Shown piece by piece: positions 20,723 to 33,568 of a stretch of 64,000 nt of DNA. A program made the translations under genes and the position numbers. The stretch is from Bicyclus anynana. Lineage: Eukaryota; Arthropoda; Insecta; Lepidoptera; Nymphalidae. The notes beneath the pieces were generated by a model, which was not told the DNA's origin, did not search any database, and saw only the letters and a list, made by a program, of their open reading frames with translations. The stretch lies in contig NC_069102.1 of the NCBI RefSeq assembly GCF_947172395.1, forward strand, positions 10,322,442-10,386,441, written 5' to 3'. The number at the start of each line of letters is the position of its first letter. The first letter of the stretch is position 1.

Positions 20723-21570
20723 ATAAATGGCTGTATGTCATTTATCGTTTATTTATTTAAATTATTTTGTACATTTCTCTGTGTAACTTAATGGTGTGAC
20801 ATAAACTTGGTTGAATTATTCGTCGTCAGTGCTCTGAGCTCGCAATCATTAAAAATATAAAACAACAGCATACACAACAAACATGAACCATAATATACTC
20901 CGACTAGGTAAATTATACAGATTAGTTCTGAAGATAGATCTGAAGAAACTATTATTTGAGATTCCCCTTTATGTTCCTTGGGCTGTTGGTCTTATACCTG
21001 GGGGCTTGCCACAAACTTTTACAAAAAAAGATATTATCTATCCATCTTAGTTAGTTAAGGTCGTCAGTAAGTGGTACGAATTGAGTAATTGAAATTGTCG
21101 ATGACGTTCAAAATCGTTGTACGAAACAATGCTCCCATAAGTTTAGGAGTTGCTCCAGAGTGAGGAACCTCCTCACAATACGCGCCGTCTCAAGAATCAC
21201 TTCATACAGAAGTCATGAGTCAGCCGAGTCTTGATCCGTTACAGTTAAGTGAAAGCTTATCATTAATTATTATCAAACTAATTATAATTATTATTGTTTC
21301 TTTGCAGATATAAAACTACCCGCCATATGTACACGAGGCATCCAAATGAACTTCAGTCATATTTATTGTGCTACCAAATATATTGCGTTTAGCTCTCTAG
21401 GGTGTATTCTTTTAACGTTGCGCTGTTCGACTATTATATTGAAGAATTTGAAAAAAAAATTATAAATAATAATTGTTGAAGCTAATTATGTCATAACAAT
21501 GTCGTATCATTTTATAATTTGAACTATTGCGTGTGTTGTCCGATATAATGAAATAAATGATCTAGTCTCG
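20460..21570 (+). other. Probable Rbf 3' UTR with an intron close to the stop codon
   Basis: The stop TGA at 20457-20459 is followed six bases later by a consensus donor (GACTCG|GTGAGTGG at 20465/20466). A good acceptor lies at 21302-21307 (TGTTTCTTTGCAG|ATATAAAAC), followed by an exon-like stretch ending near an AATAAA at 21552-21557. I infer a 3' UTR intron of about 842 bases. No transcript is available to confirm it. The interval also contains a dispersed repeat fragment at about 21060-21260. Confidence 0.45.
21552..21557 (+). terminator. Candidate polyadenylation signal for Rbf
   Basis: AATAAA in the context GAAATAAATGATC. It fits the inferred final exon starting at 21308. Confidence 0.4.
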
Positions 21571-21787
21571 CGCACTATTTATGTGTACTTTAAAAGAGAA
21601 TATTCGCCTTTGGTAGGGAAAGCCCATGATGCTAAATGGGGATGTAGTCGAGCGTCGCGCGGACCTATTACATTAAAACATAGGAATAAATAGTTATATT
21701 TATATTTCCGCTTACAGTGAGTGAGAAGATTTCCAGATTTTCAAGACGATTACTTTGACTTGCGGAAATATTATACTAACGGTATAT

Positions 21788-22154
21788 TATACAGGGTGCT
21801 CGGGAGTATTTCCCATAACTTGAAGGTGTTGACGAGTGCACTTATAGGAGCCGAAGAACTGCATAACTAATATTTTTTTAAATAAAAAATAAAAACTTTT
21901 TGTGATTTCATACAAATTAATTCAAATAATTCCCGACTATCCATGTAACACGCCTTTATTCTTGCATTTTAAAATGCGTAAAATTAAGCTACGTCATAAT
22001 TATAAGTATGCGTATAAGGGACACATTTTATGATCTATTTACAAAAGAAATATTATTTACCCCGAAAATTACCTTGAAAATTTTAAATTAATTTTCGGTA
22101 AATTCAGATTTATGGTCACAGTTGTTGGAAATACTCCCCAGCACCCTGTATACA
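21788..22154. mobile_element. MITE copy 1 (terminal ACAGGGTGCTCGGGAGTATT)
   Basis: Terminal inverted repeats ACAGGGTGCTCGGGAGTATT and the reverse (GGAAATACTCCCCAGCACCC then TGTA) enclose about 365 bases with no ORF. TA or TATA flanks both ends. Two other copies lie at 27137-27840 and 33949-34378. Confidence 0.8.
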
Positions 22155-22159
22155 TTTTT

Positions 22160-23035
22160 TTATTATTGTTGTAAAATTAACCCTTTCATTTTTGAGATTT
22201 TCTCATGATCGATTTTTTTGATTGAAATTGACGGGTTACCCTAAACGTGCGACTCTATACTCAGACTCAAACTTGGTGGAGGTACTCAACAACATAGGTC
22301 CCCCGCACCCCTTTGTTCGTCTGCTCGATTAAATCCCAAACCACTTGGGTTTCTGCACTTTGTCTAATATTTCCTTGTTTTCACTAAATCAAATTGTTTT
22401 GAGAAGTAAAAATGTAGCAATACTCACGGTTGGACTGTCGACAATCAGAATGTTGTGAAACTGGTTCTTAGACTTTAAACTTATGAAACTGGTCCTTGGA
22501 CTTTAAATTAGAAACTGATCCTTGGACTTGTAAACTAATGATCTATGCAAATTGCGAGTTCTTGATGGCAATGAGTAGGTTTCTTTTCTTTGTAAGATTT
22601 GTTTTTTTCTTTTCTTATTTTAATCATTAACGACTAGTTTTAAAGTATCTAGAGACAGCCATGTAAGAGTTTTTAAAAATAAATCATGTACAGCCATTAG
22701 CCAATATCATAAAATTATACATTTAAATATTTTTTTTTTTAATTAAACCAAAATTAAGAAGATGTTATAAAAAAGGCAAAAAAAAAATTTTTAAGCAATG
22801 CAAAAACAGCATAATTATGATGATTTTATCTAAAGGATTTTTTTTATGATCACTTGGCATTAAATCAAGACATGCTTATATGTCAATTACAATTACCTTG
22901 TATATAAAAACGAATTATTGTCCTTTAGTCTCGTTTAAATTCTGTTTCATGTGGTTAAAAAAAATATGGGAATTAAGGTCAAATGTCTATAGGGTCAGTT
23001 AGGTTTTTTAAACCCGACCCGCTGTCTTATAAAAA
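22160..23035. other. Intergenic AT-rich sequence
   Basis: No gene or clear repeat is seen beyond short diverged internal repeats (GAAACTGGTCCTTGGAC near 22460 and 22490). The segment ends at the assembly gap. Confidence 0.4.
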
Positions 23036-23235
23036 NNNNNNNNNNNNNNNNNNNNNNNNNNNNNNNNNNNNNNNNNNNNNNNNNNNNNNNNNNNNNNNNN
23101 NNNNNNNNNNNNNNNNNNNNNNNNNNNNNNNNNNNNNNNNNNNNNNNNNNNNNNNNNNNNNNNNNNNNNNNNNNNNNNNNNNNNNNNNNNNNNNNNNNNN
23201 NNNNNNNNNNNNNNNNNNNNNNNNNNNNNNNNNNN
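23036..23235. other. Assembly gap, 200 N
   Basis: Exactly 200 unknown bases, a size often used as a placeholder, so the true gap length may differ. Confidence 0.99.
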
Positions 23236-23929
23236 TGCTCATCGCTGTATTAGTTCGTAAGTTTTAACATCACCTTCACAACAGCTTTTCTCTCTTATAT
23301 CAGTCACTAACGATCAAGTTATCTCAAATGCCTGCGACCAACACACGATCAGTTTTGTCGGACGTCAAGCCGTTAGCGCTGCATGAATGTGAGATTATTT
23401 GATCGTCAGTGGCTGACTTTATACAAGCACGCAAAACGCGAATGCTCCATTGGCGTTTTTTCAACAAGTTGTCACGACCGATAAATCAATTTTGGCGTAG
23501 TTTAAAGTTGGAGAAAAGCCGATGTGAAGGAGTTAAAAGTGTATAAAGGCTGTGCCATTGTTCTTACTATCAGGGGATTTATTCGCTATCCGATCACGAC
23601 GATGATATAGTCCAATATCACAAATATGCTTAGAAAAGCTACATCACACAGCTACATACATATATTAGATATGTTACTAACGCCTCGAAACTGAGGCGAA
23701 CAAAAGTACCTAATTTTTTTTATTCTTTGTTGTAAAGTACCAATTTGGAACTTCATAAAATTACGATCTAGCCTACATATGTGACTAATTAGTAATTTAA
23801 CTGTAATGTAAACTTATAATATTTTATTATTATACTTAGATAATGTCCAATAACTTGATCTTAGTCTTTCACTAACTATTGTCGTTGTTTCATTTAGTCG
23901 CTTATTAAACAAATAATACCTAAATATTG

Positions 23930-24110
23930 TCTAAAATGTCGAGTTGTGTGTTCAGGAAGTATAAAACTATTATATATCTACATAAATATATAATGTAAGG
24001 AAACACAAAATTGTGCATGTGTGCGCTCAGTAGTATGACTAAATTAGGATCACTTTTTGCAGTGATTTTGTAGGCACGTAACATATCTGATACTAGTTGT
24101 ATGAAATCGT
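23930..24110 (+). repeat. Dispersed repeat (family G), copy 1
   Basis: Matches 56617-56770. Shared strings are TGTCGAGTTGTGTGTTCAGG, ACAAAATTGTGCATGTGTGC and GATCACTTTTTGC, followed by GTGATTTTGTAGG. The start could encode MSSCVFRK, but no longer frame is kept. Confidence 0.75.
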
Positions 24111-25926
24111 TGGTTTGCATACATTATATGTTCTATCTGTATGCAATTCGTTAAATAATTGTATTGCCAGTCTTTCTTCAGAGTTCGGATAGTCAATATC
24201 TCCTGGTAAGAACAGTTTGCGATGCCAGTTTTAAATGTTTACCGTATCGGGTAATTATATCTTTTTGTTTACCAATTATGTAAGTATAGTTTTTTTTTTT
24301 TTTTTTTGTATATAACTATATGAAAAAGGCTTAAAAGCTTAGACCGTGGCATGGTATAGCATTGTATTTGTACTGTTGGTGAAATCAGATATGTCTTTGT
24401 ATAGTTTAATGTATTAAATGGAATTTTACAAGTATTTATGTTTGTAATTCATTAGGTATTTATGCAATGAGCTTTTTCATCTATCTCTATTAAAAATCCG
24501 CTAGAGGCAGCACTATTGTACAAATGTATTGATTTTTTCTATATAAATCGCTATCAATTCCAATGATTTTTTTTTATCATTACCGTTTGCAATGCACTCT
24601 TCAATTTCTTAAATTTTTAGGTAGGAACATCATTTTCGTAAATTCTATTATAATTATATACATTTTGACGTTGTCAATGGAGAATTCAAAACAAAACGAC
24701 CACTAACCGCTGGATTTCCGTAACTGACAAAAACTAAAATACAGGATTTTTTTAAACTAAACAGTATTAGGTATTTGATCATTTTATTACTACTATTTTG
24801 CTTCTTAATTCAAGGAATTTTATTACGTTTACGCGTATGCAATTTCGCTTAAAAATTACTTTTTGTTTACCATTCTTTAAGTACTTTAAAATACTATTCC
24901 TTATAAACTAATGTCACTTACAAAACATCAAATCCTTTTACTCTTACGATTAAGATGTTACAGTCGTTTTACATTTCCCCCAAAATCGTTATCGCTAGTA
25001 AAGGTAATTTAAAATTTTACCCTTTGAAAATGTTACTTGGATTAAAATTTACACCTAAACAGATAAAAGTGTCGCTTACTATAATTTGATGTTCTTGAGT
25101 CAATTTGTGGGTCAATTTGTAGGTACAAATTGACTTAAGGACTTGATCTACCCCTAGCGGATATTTTTAAAACCTTTAGAAGGAAAAGGCTCAATATAAA
25201 TTTTAATATCTGGTTATATAATATTATATGACAGCCAAAACTACATAAAACAAAAGGAAAGTATGAGCTTTTAGCCATATTATGATTCTGATATATTTCC
25301 ATGTATGCTTTTCCATATTTATTTTCACCAATAGTTCCTACTTCACTGGTCGCTAAAAAACCGAGATTTTCATATTCTATTATTGAAATACGAGTGTTTG
25401 CAATTTTTAAATGTTTATCAATATAGGTACATGATACCTAGAAGTGAGTTCCTTTCCATTATTTTTCCGAGTGCATTTTAATTTTTAAATCTATTTTATT
25501 TTGCTTCCATTAATATTATTTTTTATTACTAGTATGTAAGTGATGACCAGAAAAAAAGTTAATCAAATTAGTTTAGTCCAAAATCGAAGTTAAATTAAAT
25601 ACATGATATCGATAATAATATAATCGATTGTATATTTCGGACATGAACTTTTATCATGTATCTATGTATGTAGATTCTACTTTAGTATGTAATTAAAATT
25701 AATATTCAAATTTTAATTTGTGGTTTTTATTTTTTACTTAGGTAATTCTGTGTCAAGTAAGTGAAGTGAATTTAATATAAAATTTATATTAAAAACGAGT
25801 AAGCGTACGTTTTTACTCCCTATTTATTCCCTTGGAGATAAATAATGCTGCTAAATTAAAAATATACATTTATATTGTAATTGATGTTATAATCAATTAC
25901 AATATACAATGTAGTAATAAATATAT

Positions 25927-25950
25927 TTTCTTTCTTTCTTTCTTTCTTTC
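25927..25950 (+). repeat. TTTC microsatellite
   Basis: About six perfect TTTC units. Confidence 0.9.
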
Positions 25951-26504
25951 AATAATTATGATAAATAGGGACTAAATGGCTATGAGACCATTGCTTAGCT
26001 CCAATCCCTTTGAAAAATGTATGAATGAATAAATTGAAATAAATAACAAATATTTTTTGAAATACTTTATTTAGAAAAGTACCTACAAGTTACTACATTT
26101 ACTACAAACTATTTAATACAAATGTCCTACAAAGGTAAGTAATTTAGGTATGTGAAAATTTCTTATTTATTTATTAGACACTCCTAAGAAACATTTAGAT
26201 AGCTTGCGTTTAGAACGTGGACAAATTGAATAATTACATGAGACATCTATTTTATTTATGAAAATTTAATTTTATTTTATTTAAATGTTCCGATAATATC
26301 AATGAATTTTCTTATACAAAATATTCAAACAGTTCATTTACATTAATATTTATTATCAATATACGAAGTAATTATTTATACATTTTAAGTAAACAACAAA
26401 AAAATACAATTCTTATACTATAGTAGTTTCATTAACTAATTTACAAATATTGATTAAAGAGTAAACTTCTAAAAAAAGATTTTGCTACTACACTTATACG
26501 ATAC

Positions 26505-26640
26505 GATGCCGCGTAGAAACCGTCAGAGATATAGGCAGAGAACTAGAGAATAAGCTTGTACCTCTTCCAAGTAAGCCCGCTTCCATTAGACTGCATCGTC
26601 ACTTAACATCAGGTAAGATTGTAGTCGATAAGTGAATCAA
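26505..26640 (+). mobile_element. SINE tail (family B)
   Basis: Carries GATGCCGCGTAGAAACCG and the CGCTTCCATTAGACTGCATC and AACATCAGGTAAGATTGTAG segments found at the end of the family B element at 56803-57115. Confidence 0.75.
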
Positions 26641-26694
26641 AAAAAATGGCGTGCATAAAATATACATACGCATTAACTACATACAAACGAGGAT

Positions 26695-26875
26695 ACGTGA
26701 TAGCCCAGTGGATATGACCTCCGCCTGCGATTGGGAGGGCGTAGGTTCGAATCCGGTCCGGGGCATGCGCCTTCAACTTTTCAGTTAATGTGCATTTTAA
26801 GAAATTAAATATCACGTATCAAACGGTGAAAGAATAACATTGTAAGGAAACCTGCATATACCTGAGAATGTTCAA
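26695..26875 (+). mobile_element. SINE head and body (family A), 3' truncated
   Basis: GATAGCCCAGTGGATATGAC and GTAGGTTCGAATCCGGTCCG give an A-box and B-box-like pair, followed by GAAATTAAATATCACG. The tail is missing. Confidence 0.85.
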
Positions 26876-27136
26876 AATTAAAAAAAAAAATAATGATACA
26901 AACTGTACAAAATGAAAAATATTTTTTTTCTACAATACAGGTTAGTCTATGTCTTATGTCTTTCTTCATCAGGGTAAAATAGTAATTTTTGAACATTAAA
27001 GTGCACGCCAGTGATCTATAGTTTAAATACATTATGTGCTATTTAGTACGAGATCCGGCATAAAATCTGCAATTTAACTCGGCAACCTATTTGCAATGTG
27101 AATATTTCTTATCACTAATGAATAATAGATGAGGTT

Positions 27137-27840
27137 ATATACAGGGTGGTCGGAGAGTAGAGAGTAGAGCATTTCCCATAACTTGAAGGTGTGGACAAGG
27201 CCACTTATAGTAGCCGAACTGCATAACTAATTTTTTTTAAGTAAAAAAAAAACTTTGTTTTTATATGAAGTAATTCAAATAATTCTGACTATCCATGTAA
27301 CACAAGCCTTTATCTATCCTTGCATTTTAAAATACGTAATCGCAGTGGTAAGACTATCGATATCGACGAGGTATTGCAACTAGCACTCCACACTTCACTA
27401 GTAAGCTACTTCATGATATTTATAAATGAGTAAGTTTGGCTAGGTCTAAGGTCATAATATAAGGATGCGATATAAGGGACACAATTTAAGATCTATTTAC
27501 AAAAGAAATATGTTTTACTCTGAAAATATTCGTTTTAGAACACATTGGTCCTTAGATATTTTTAATTAATTTTCAGTTAACTGAAAATCAGTGCTGCATA
27601 CTTTTTTCTGTGTAGGAAGTATGTAGCAAAATGAATAGTTAGGGCCTTTTTCTAGGTTATGCCACATTGCAAGGCATTCTTCTTTTATTGCTACCCTTTT
27701 TGCGTGGACAATTAAGCTATGTAATAATTTAGAATGTTATATATTACATTACATGCATGTAACTTAAAAATAGAGATCTTTCTTTCTTTTCTTTCTTTGT
27801 CTTATAGAATATGGGTAATACTCCCGAGCACCCTGTATAT
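27137..27840. mobile_element. MITE copy 2 (ACAGGGTG termini), enlarged
   Basis: The left end ACAGGGTGGTCGGAGAG and right end ATACTCCCGAGCACCCTGTA match copy 1. It is about 700 bases, roughly twice copy 1. The extra part, about 27590-27800, may be a nested insertion. Confidence 0.75.
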
Positions 27841-28491
27841 CCAATGCCGGATTTTAGACTAACTTAGCGTCGCAAATCACAATGTCCATGTGTGCGGTCC
27901 CCTCAGTGCAGCGAGTCGGTGGAGAGCGGCGAGGAGCGCGCGGAGGGCGGGGCAGAGCGCGAATGTCAGGTGCCGCGTCCCTGCAGTACATACAGTTACA
28001 TACACTTTCAGTGCCCGCCACGAGATATTGTGTTTGTGAAGTTAGCCACAAATCACTGCACAATCAATAACGGTACAAACGGCTCTACTCATTCCGCTGC
28101 TAACTTCACAAACATAAAGATCCGTGGCGAGCACTGTTAACTAATCCTTTACCAAACGGAGCATTTGACAAAAATATACTAAACTATAGGACCCGGTCTA
28201 GTTTCACTTTGACTTATGTGCGTTTCTACCCTACCTACCCTACCCTACCCCTACAAATTTCCACCTCCCCCCAATTTAGGAAAGTAGGGGGGGTTAGGAG
28301 ACAGAAGTAGCCTATGTCTCTCTCATAAAAATTGTGACGTCACAAAATGTCATGTTTCGACGACTACCATAATGCCACACCAACTTGACTCAATCACGTA
28401 TGTCAGTGACTTTGGCTCTTTATCGGATCTCCTCATATTTTCTGATTTGATCAATAAAGATTAGAAAAAAAAGCAAATCACAAAAACAGAC

Positions 28492-31400
28492 CTTGCCCTC
28501 CTTGATCGCGATGACGTAGCGCTGCGCCACGCGCTCGGCTGGGGAGTACCCGTCCGCGTACGACGAGTCCTGGGACAGACAATAAGGGACTTCATTTTTT
28601 TTTCTCATTTATTTAATTGTTATTTTTTTTAACATTTAACAATAATACAAAACACTTAAAAAATTGTAAAAAAAAAAATATTAAAACCGGCTGCGGGACA
28701 TTTGAGTGTCTAAGCAATCAGTGGTTAGGGCTCTAGAGTGAGGAACCTTCACACGAAATCTCTTCATCTTAGGTCTTAGTATGGTAGGCTTAATCTTAAG
28801 ATGTTGGTGTTGGAGCTTTTCGCTATAATTCAGCGGCACCACGCGCCGCTTGCTCAGCACGTGGGGGGTCTTCTGTGGGGGGTCACCTGCTCACCTCAAA
28901 CAGCACCTCGTAGGGGTCGGCGTGCGTGGCGGGCAGGCGGTTGACGACGGCGCGGTAGAAGCACGTGGTCTGCGGGTACAGCGCCATGACCAGCGCGCCC
29001 TTGGGGAACAGCGCGGGCTCGTCCGTGCGCGGCTCGGCGCGCATCAGCGGCAGCGCCACCACGCGCCGCTTGCTCAGCACGTGCCGGTTCTTCTGCTCCT
29101 CGTCGATGTCGTCCACCTCGTACTTGCCCTGCGCCGGCAGCCAGCTCACCACCTGCACACAGTGCACAAAGCCTTTAACTAGGGTTGGTATGATACGAGT
29201 ATAGTTGGATGCAATCTTTATGACGTCTTGAAAACCGCTGCGGTAATCGTTACGCTCAAGGCATTCATTAAGTTAAGACGCGTGAGGCGACGGCGGACCG
29301 AGGTACTTTACCGCTAACACCTAAAACCGTGTATATTTCATAAAGATTGCTTCCGACTGTGCATACAAATTATACGAAATGAAAATTTTGATTCTCCAAT
29401 ACAGGTAGAAACTAACGTAAATCTGGACATCTTTTATACAAGAGTTAAAAGGTATATTCTAGGCAATCAGGTTCTTTTTTGTCACATCTAGATTTGCCAT
29501 GTCAGATGAGATAGTGGTCAACTGCGGTCTGCGAGATAATTGCATATGAAAAAAAATAATAGGAAAAAATCTTTCTCACCTCAGCTAATATCCAGTTCTC
29601 CTCTTTCTCGGAGACCCGAACCAGGGCAGCGACAGCGTCTCCGGGGCGGGCGATGTGCCCCGGGTCAGCGGGCACGGCGCCGCACAGCGGGGGCGCGCGC
29701 TCGCCGACCCGTCCTACGTGGAGAGGCAACGTTTGAGCAGCACTCAGCAACATCTTCATGAGCGCTCCGCAGCCTATCGTCTCTTTGTTGCCTGCATGCC
29801 GAGCCTGGCAAATGAGAAATCTAGTCAGTAATGTAGGCCTGTTAGGAAGCCACCAGATATATCGTGAAGAGACAAAGACAAAGCAAAGACACTATATAAT
29901 AAATAAAACGGTAGTTATTTTATATCATTATCAACCCATATTTGGCTCACTGCTGCGCTTGAGTCTAATCTCAGAATGAGTGATCTCAGGCCAATAGTCC
30001 ACCACGCCGACCCAATGCGGATTGGCAGACTTCACACATGCAGAGAATTAAGAAAATTCTCTGATATGCAGGTTTCCTCACAATGTTTTTCCTTCACCGG
30101 TTGAGACATGTGATATTTTAAACATGTATATAGTGAATTTCTATATACATGTTTAAAATTAAGTACCTAAAATAAATAGCCTTTTATTCCAAACATAGGC
30201 CTCCTATGTTTGGAATAAAAGGGAGGCCTATACCCAATACAATGGGATTCATGCAAACGTAATATAAAAAAAAAAAAAAAATTGTATTACTAATTTGTAT
30301 GAAAAAATAAAGACTTTATTATTATTATTATTATTATTATTCCAAACATGCCATTGCCATACTCAATGTGCACTGTTTACCAACAAAAAAATTAACGCAT
30401 GTCTTTTCATAACTTATTAATATTAACTCAATGATGTATTGTTTGTCCACATTTTTTTTTTAAGACTGTATTAGGAGTGGGTATGACAATAGACCAACGG
30501 GGCGGAGATCGAACCACTGCTCCTCGATGATGAGTCCGACCACTCTTACCATTGAGCTATTGAGGCAACAATTCAACATTGAAACAGTGTGGCGGGTATA
30601 TGATCCAAATCCTCTCATATACAGACTAAGTGGTGTGCACTCCACAAATTCGAAAATGCACTACCTACTCGTAACTTCAGGACTCATTACAAACCTCTAT
30701 TAGAGAAGTCATTTTAGTGCATACCCTACTTGAAAACTTTGTTCATGCCACTGCAGACATCAGACAGAAAACTAAAACACAGGTCATAAACAAATATATT
30801 TCAAACCAACCTGGATTCTTCTTTCATTCTTAATTGATCTAATTTCATATATCCTGGACAGTGCAGCACGCAGCACTCTCTCTTCCTGCTCCGCTGCGGT
30901 GAGACCAGCTTTGTACAAGCTTTTTAGCTGCATTTGCTAATAACAAGGTATTTCAATAAATTATATAAAAATAAACTAATATTATAGAAAACAATAAAAT
31001 ATTCATTTTAAAATAATCTTTTTATTTGTTCTACAAATATGAAAAAAAGGCATTTATTAAGTTTCAAAGGTCTAGACTATCAATATCCAAAGTGGTCCAG
31101 GTAGACCCCATGGATCTACAAAAGACTCGGTGGGGGTCTACGTTGACATGACATAAAAATTGGGGTTCATGATTCTTAAATGGGGGTCCCTAAAATTTAT
31201 CTGGTTTCATATCAAATGAAGTTTTCTAAATAAAATAATTGTGAATTGATGAAGTTTTCTAAATAAAATGATTGTGAACTAAGTAATCAATTCTAACCAT
31301 TTCAAAAAAAAAAAACCAATAAATTTGTGGTGGTTCAGCTGCAACAAAAAAGTTGGGAACCACTGGTCTAGACACTCAACCATTCAAAAGGCACCAAATT

Positions 31401-31937
31401 AGTGAATAACCCACCTGATGCGAGGAGCTAGACGAATCATCAGCAGATGAGGAAGACTCTGTGGCCTTCTCAGCTCTGAGTATAGAGTCAATACACTGTT
31501 CATTGCGAGTCCTCTCAGTCTCTATGTCATATATCAACCTGTGCAGAGATCGTAAACGCTCCTGCAATAAAGACATAATTTACTTGGTTTAATTACAATC
31601 ACTTACACATATATGAAAAAAGTCTGATCCTGACCCATACGACTATCTAGCTCCTGATATAAGTTATTTGCCAAAGGCTCTTTAACTAAACCAGCGTAGT
31701 ATTTTGGGTGAAGAAACACCGATTTGTCAGTCCGAAGGCAGAAGATGGGCAGAACAACTTTCCTTCTCCTGTGAGACTCGGACCTTGGCTTAGAGGGCCG
31801 TTCAGGAGTCTTATTGTCTTGAGCGTATCAATAAGACGGCTCCGTGACCGCGAATCAAACCCAAATTCAGGGTAGCGTCTTGAAAAGTTCATTCGTACCT
31901 GGACTTGCTGTGCGGCGACGTCAGCGGTTAGAGGCAT
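28492..31937 (-). CDS. Sgf29: SAGA-associated factor 29 (tandem Tudor H3K4me reader), 6 exons found
   Basis: SGF29 is a subunit of the SAGA/ATAC histone acetyltransferase module. Its double Tudor domain reads methylated H3K4. Minus-strand exons: 31937-31899 (start MPLTADVAAQQVQ), 31561-31415, 30927-30811, 29804-29580, 29152-28895, 28569-28492. All junctions are phase 0, giving 288 residues, near the human 293. Residues 14-101 are a helical, probably coiled-coil region (ERLRSLHRLIYDIETERT) with a serine-rich stretch. Residues about 115-288 form the tandem Tudor domain. The acidic KYEVDDIDEE, which binds the H3 N-terminus, and the aromatic cage region (ALYPQTTCFYRA, VLFE) are intact. A last small exon is needed after GK at 28492. 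A possible one at 28441-28433 would add Lys-Ile-stop but implies a 50-base intron, so it is not included. The gene converges on Rbf. Confidence 0.93.
28831..28865 (-). repeat. Diverged partial copy of SGF29 exon 5 in the next intron
   Basis: About 33 bases (ACCACGCGCCGCTTGCTCAG core) match the exon 5 segment at about 29044-29083, with a 6-base deletion. The copy sits about 30 bases beyond the exon 5 donor and lacks splice signals. Confidence 0.75.
29925..30120 (-). mobile_element. SINE tail (family A) in SGF29 intron 3
   Basis: Reverse complement of the common tail: CAACCCATATTTGGCTCACT, GGCCAATAGTCCACCACGC and CCAATGCGGATTGGCAGAC. The head is missing. Confidence 0.8.
30210..30345 (+). mobile_element. 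LINE 3' tail with TTA microsatellite in SGF29 intron 3
   Basis: GAGGCCTATACCCAATACAA, an A run and AATAAAGACTTTATT followed by ATT repeats match the 3' end of the LINE fragment at 51545-51860. Confidence 0.7.
30470..30580 (-). mobile_element. tRNA-derived SINE head (family C) in SGF29 intron 3
   Basis: Read on the minus strand: CCTCAATAGCTCAATGGTAA (A box) and GGTTCGATCTCC (B box), then GTCTATTGTCATACCC. It is related to the copy at 62890-63035. Confidence 0.75.
31085..31380. mobile_element. hAT-like MITE copy in SGF29 intron 2
   Basis: The right end TTGGGAACCACTGG is the reverse of the CAGTGGTTCCCAA type of hAT terminus. Internal strings ACTCGGTGGGGGTCTACG and CTGGTTTCATATC recur at 59150-59575. 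The left end is diverged. Confidence 0.65.
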
Positions 31938-32964
31938 TTCTATTATACCTCTCGCGATTCGGAGAGCCTCCAACTCAAATAGATTACGTGTATCCAACTA
32001 ACGCACAGGAACACCTGTAAGTTAGTATGATTATTTTCAAAGCCAAAGATTAGTTTAAATACCAAAAGAACTAAAATTGAGCTTACGAGCAAAAATGTTT
32101 TTAGCCAAATAATATCCCGTAACATATGTTCTACAGAATGAATTAAAATCACAAACTAAAATATTATCTTTATATTTATTAATTTTCCGTTTTGAGTTTT
32201 TAACAGATTTGCAATTTGCATTTTAAAAGCAAAATCCAATAATATGTTTTATTTGACACTTGAATTTGACAGTGACGAGTGACAGCGCGTCAGTGTTACC
32301 AACTCTCCAAAATATTTATCCCTAAAGTTGGTGTCAAAATCCCCTAAAATCGCCTTAATTATTGAGTTGTCCCCCTAAAAAATATAAATTCATAATAATT
32401 TAGAAATAATATGCTGTCATATGTTTCAAAAGTCTATATTTAATACAGACAAAATACTACGTCTTTATCTGAAGATTCAGATTTTTTGAAATCATACATG
32501 TTGACAATGAATTAATTTACCAATTTTTTTTATTCGATGAAAATTGCCTCCAATTGCCTCAGAGTGGTTGTAGAATAACGTATTATATGTCGTTATAAGT
32601 CGCTAGGCCATGAAAGAAATATTAAAATTATCATCAATTTAAAAATATGAAAGAGTCAAAAAATCCCTGAAAATACCCCTAAAAATTTCAGACCCCTAAA
32701 AAAATCCCATTTCACTTATTTGCCCCCTAAATCTGGGGGGAAAACCCCTAAGTTGGGAACCCTGCAGCGCGTTGACAGAATCAGCACCATAGAGTACATT
32801 GATCAGCACCGACCGCAGATGAAAAAACGACCACAGATTACTGATACGAGAAATAATCATAATCTGAGGTCTGGCTAAAAAATATAAATTAAGTACCTAT
32901 TGTATCGACTCGTAAATCTATGGTATTTTGTACTTGCCTACTTATTTCATCATCATTTTCAGCC

Positions 32965-33270
32965 GATAGACATAGGCCTCTTGCATAACTGTCTCGAGCC
33001 GCCAGCATCCAGCGGCTCCCTGAAACCCGCTTAATATCTTAGGTCGACCGACACTGCGCTTTCCGGTGCCACCTCGGGACCCCAACGCTCTTATATGGAG
33101 TATTAGTGTTCTGTGCCCCAACGTCCATCGGCTCTTAAAACTATGAGGCCTGTCCATTGCCCCTTCAGCTTCGTGACTCACTGAGCTATATCAGTGACTG
33201 CCGATCTCTTTCAGATTCGATCACGCAGAGAAACTCCAAGCATAGCTCTCGCTTATTTAGGAAATGTTAC
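32965..33270 (-). mobile_element. RTE-like LINE 3' fragment
   Basis: On the minus strand it encodes a decayed RT C-terminus including GKRSVGRP. Plus-strand markers are ATAGGCCTCTTGCAT, CAACGTCCATCGGCTC and GACTCACTGAGCTATATC. Confidence 0.75.
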
Positions 33271-33274
33271 TTTT

Positions 33275-33568
<294 letters not shown>

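Larger units (their letters stand above)
23236..26500. other. Intergenic, AT-rich, no gene seen
   Basis: Contains the dispersed repeat at 23930-24110 and a TTTC microsatellite at 25927-25950. No ORF here shows codon structure or a recognisable domain. Confidence 0.5.

Noticed and set aside
20283..20723. ORFs of 80-109 residues across the exon 18 array
   Set aside because: They are out-of-frame readings of the duplicated Rbf last exon.
27854..28063. Minus-strand ORF as the last exon of SGF29
   Set aside because: It does not join in phase to a convincing acceptor and its sequence is unlike SGF29 C-termini.
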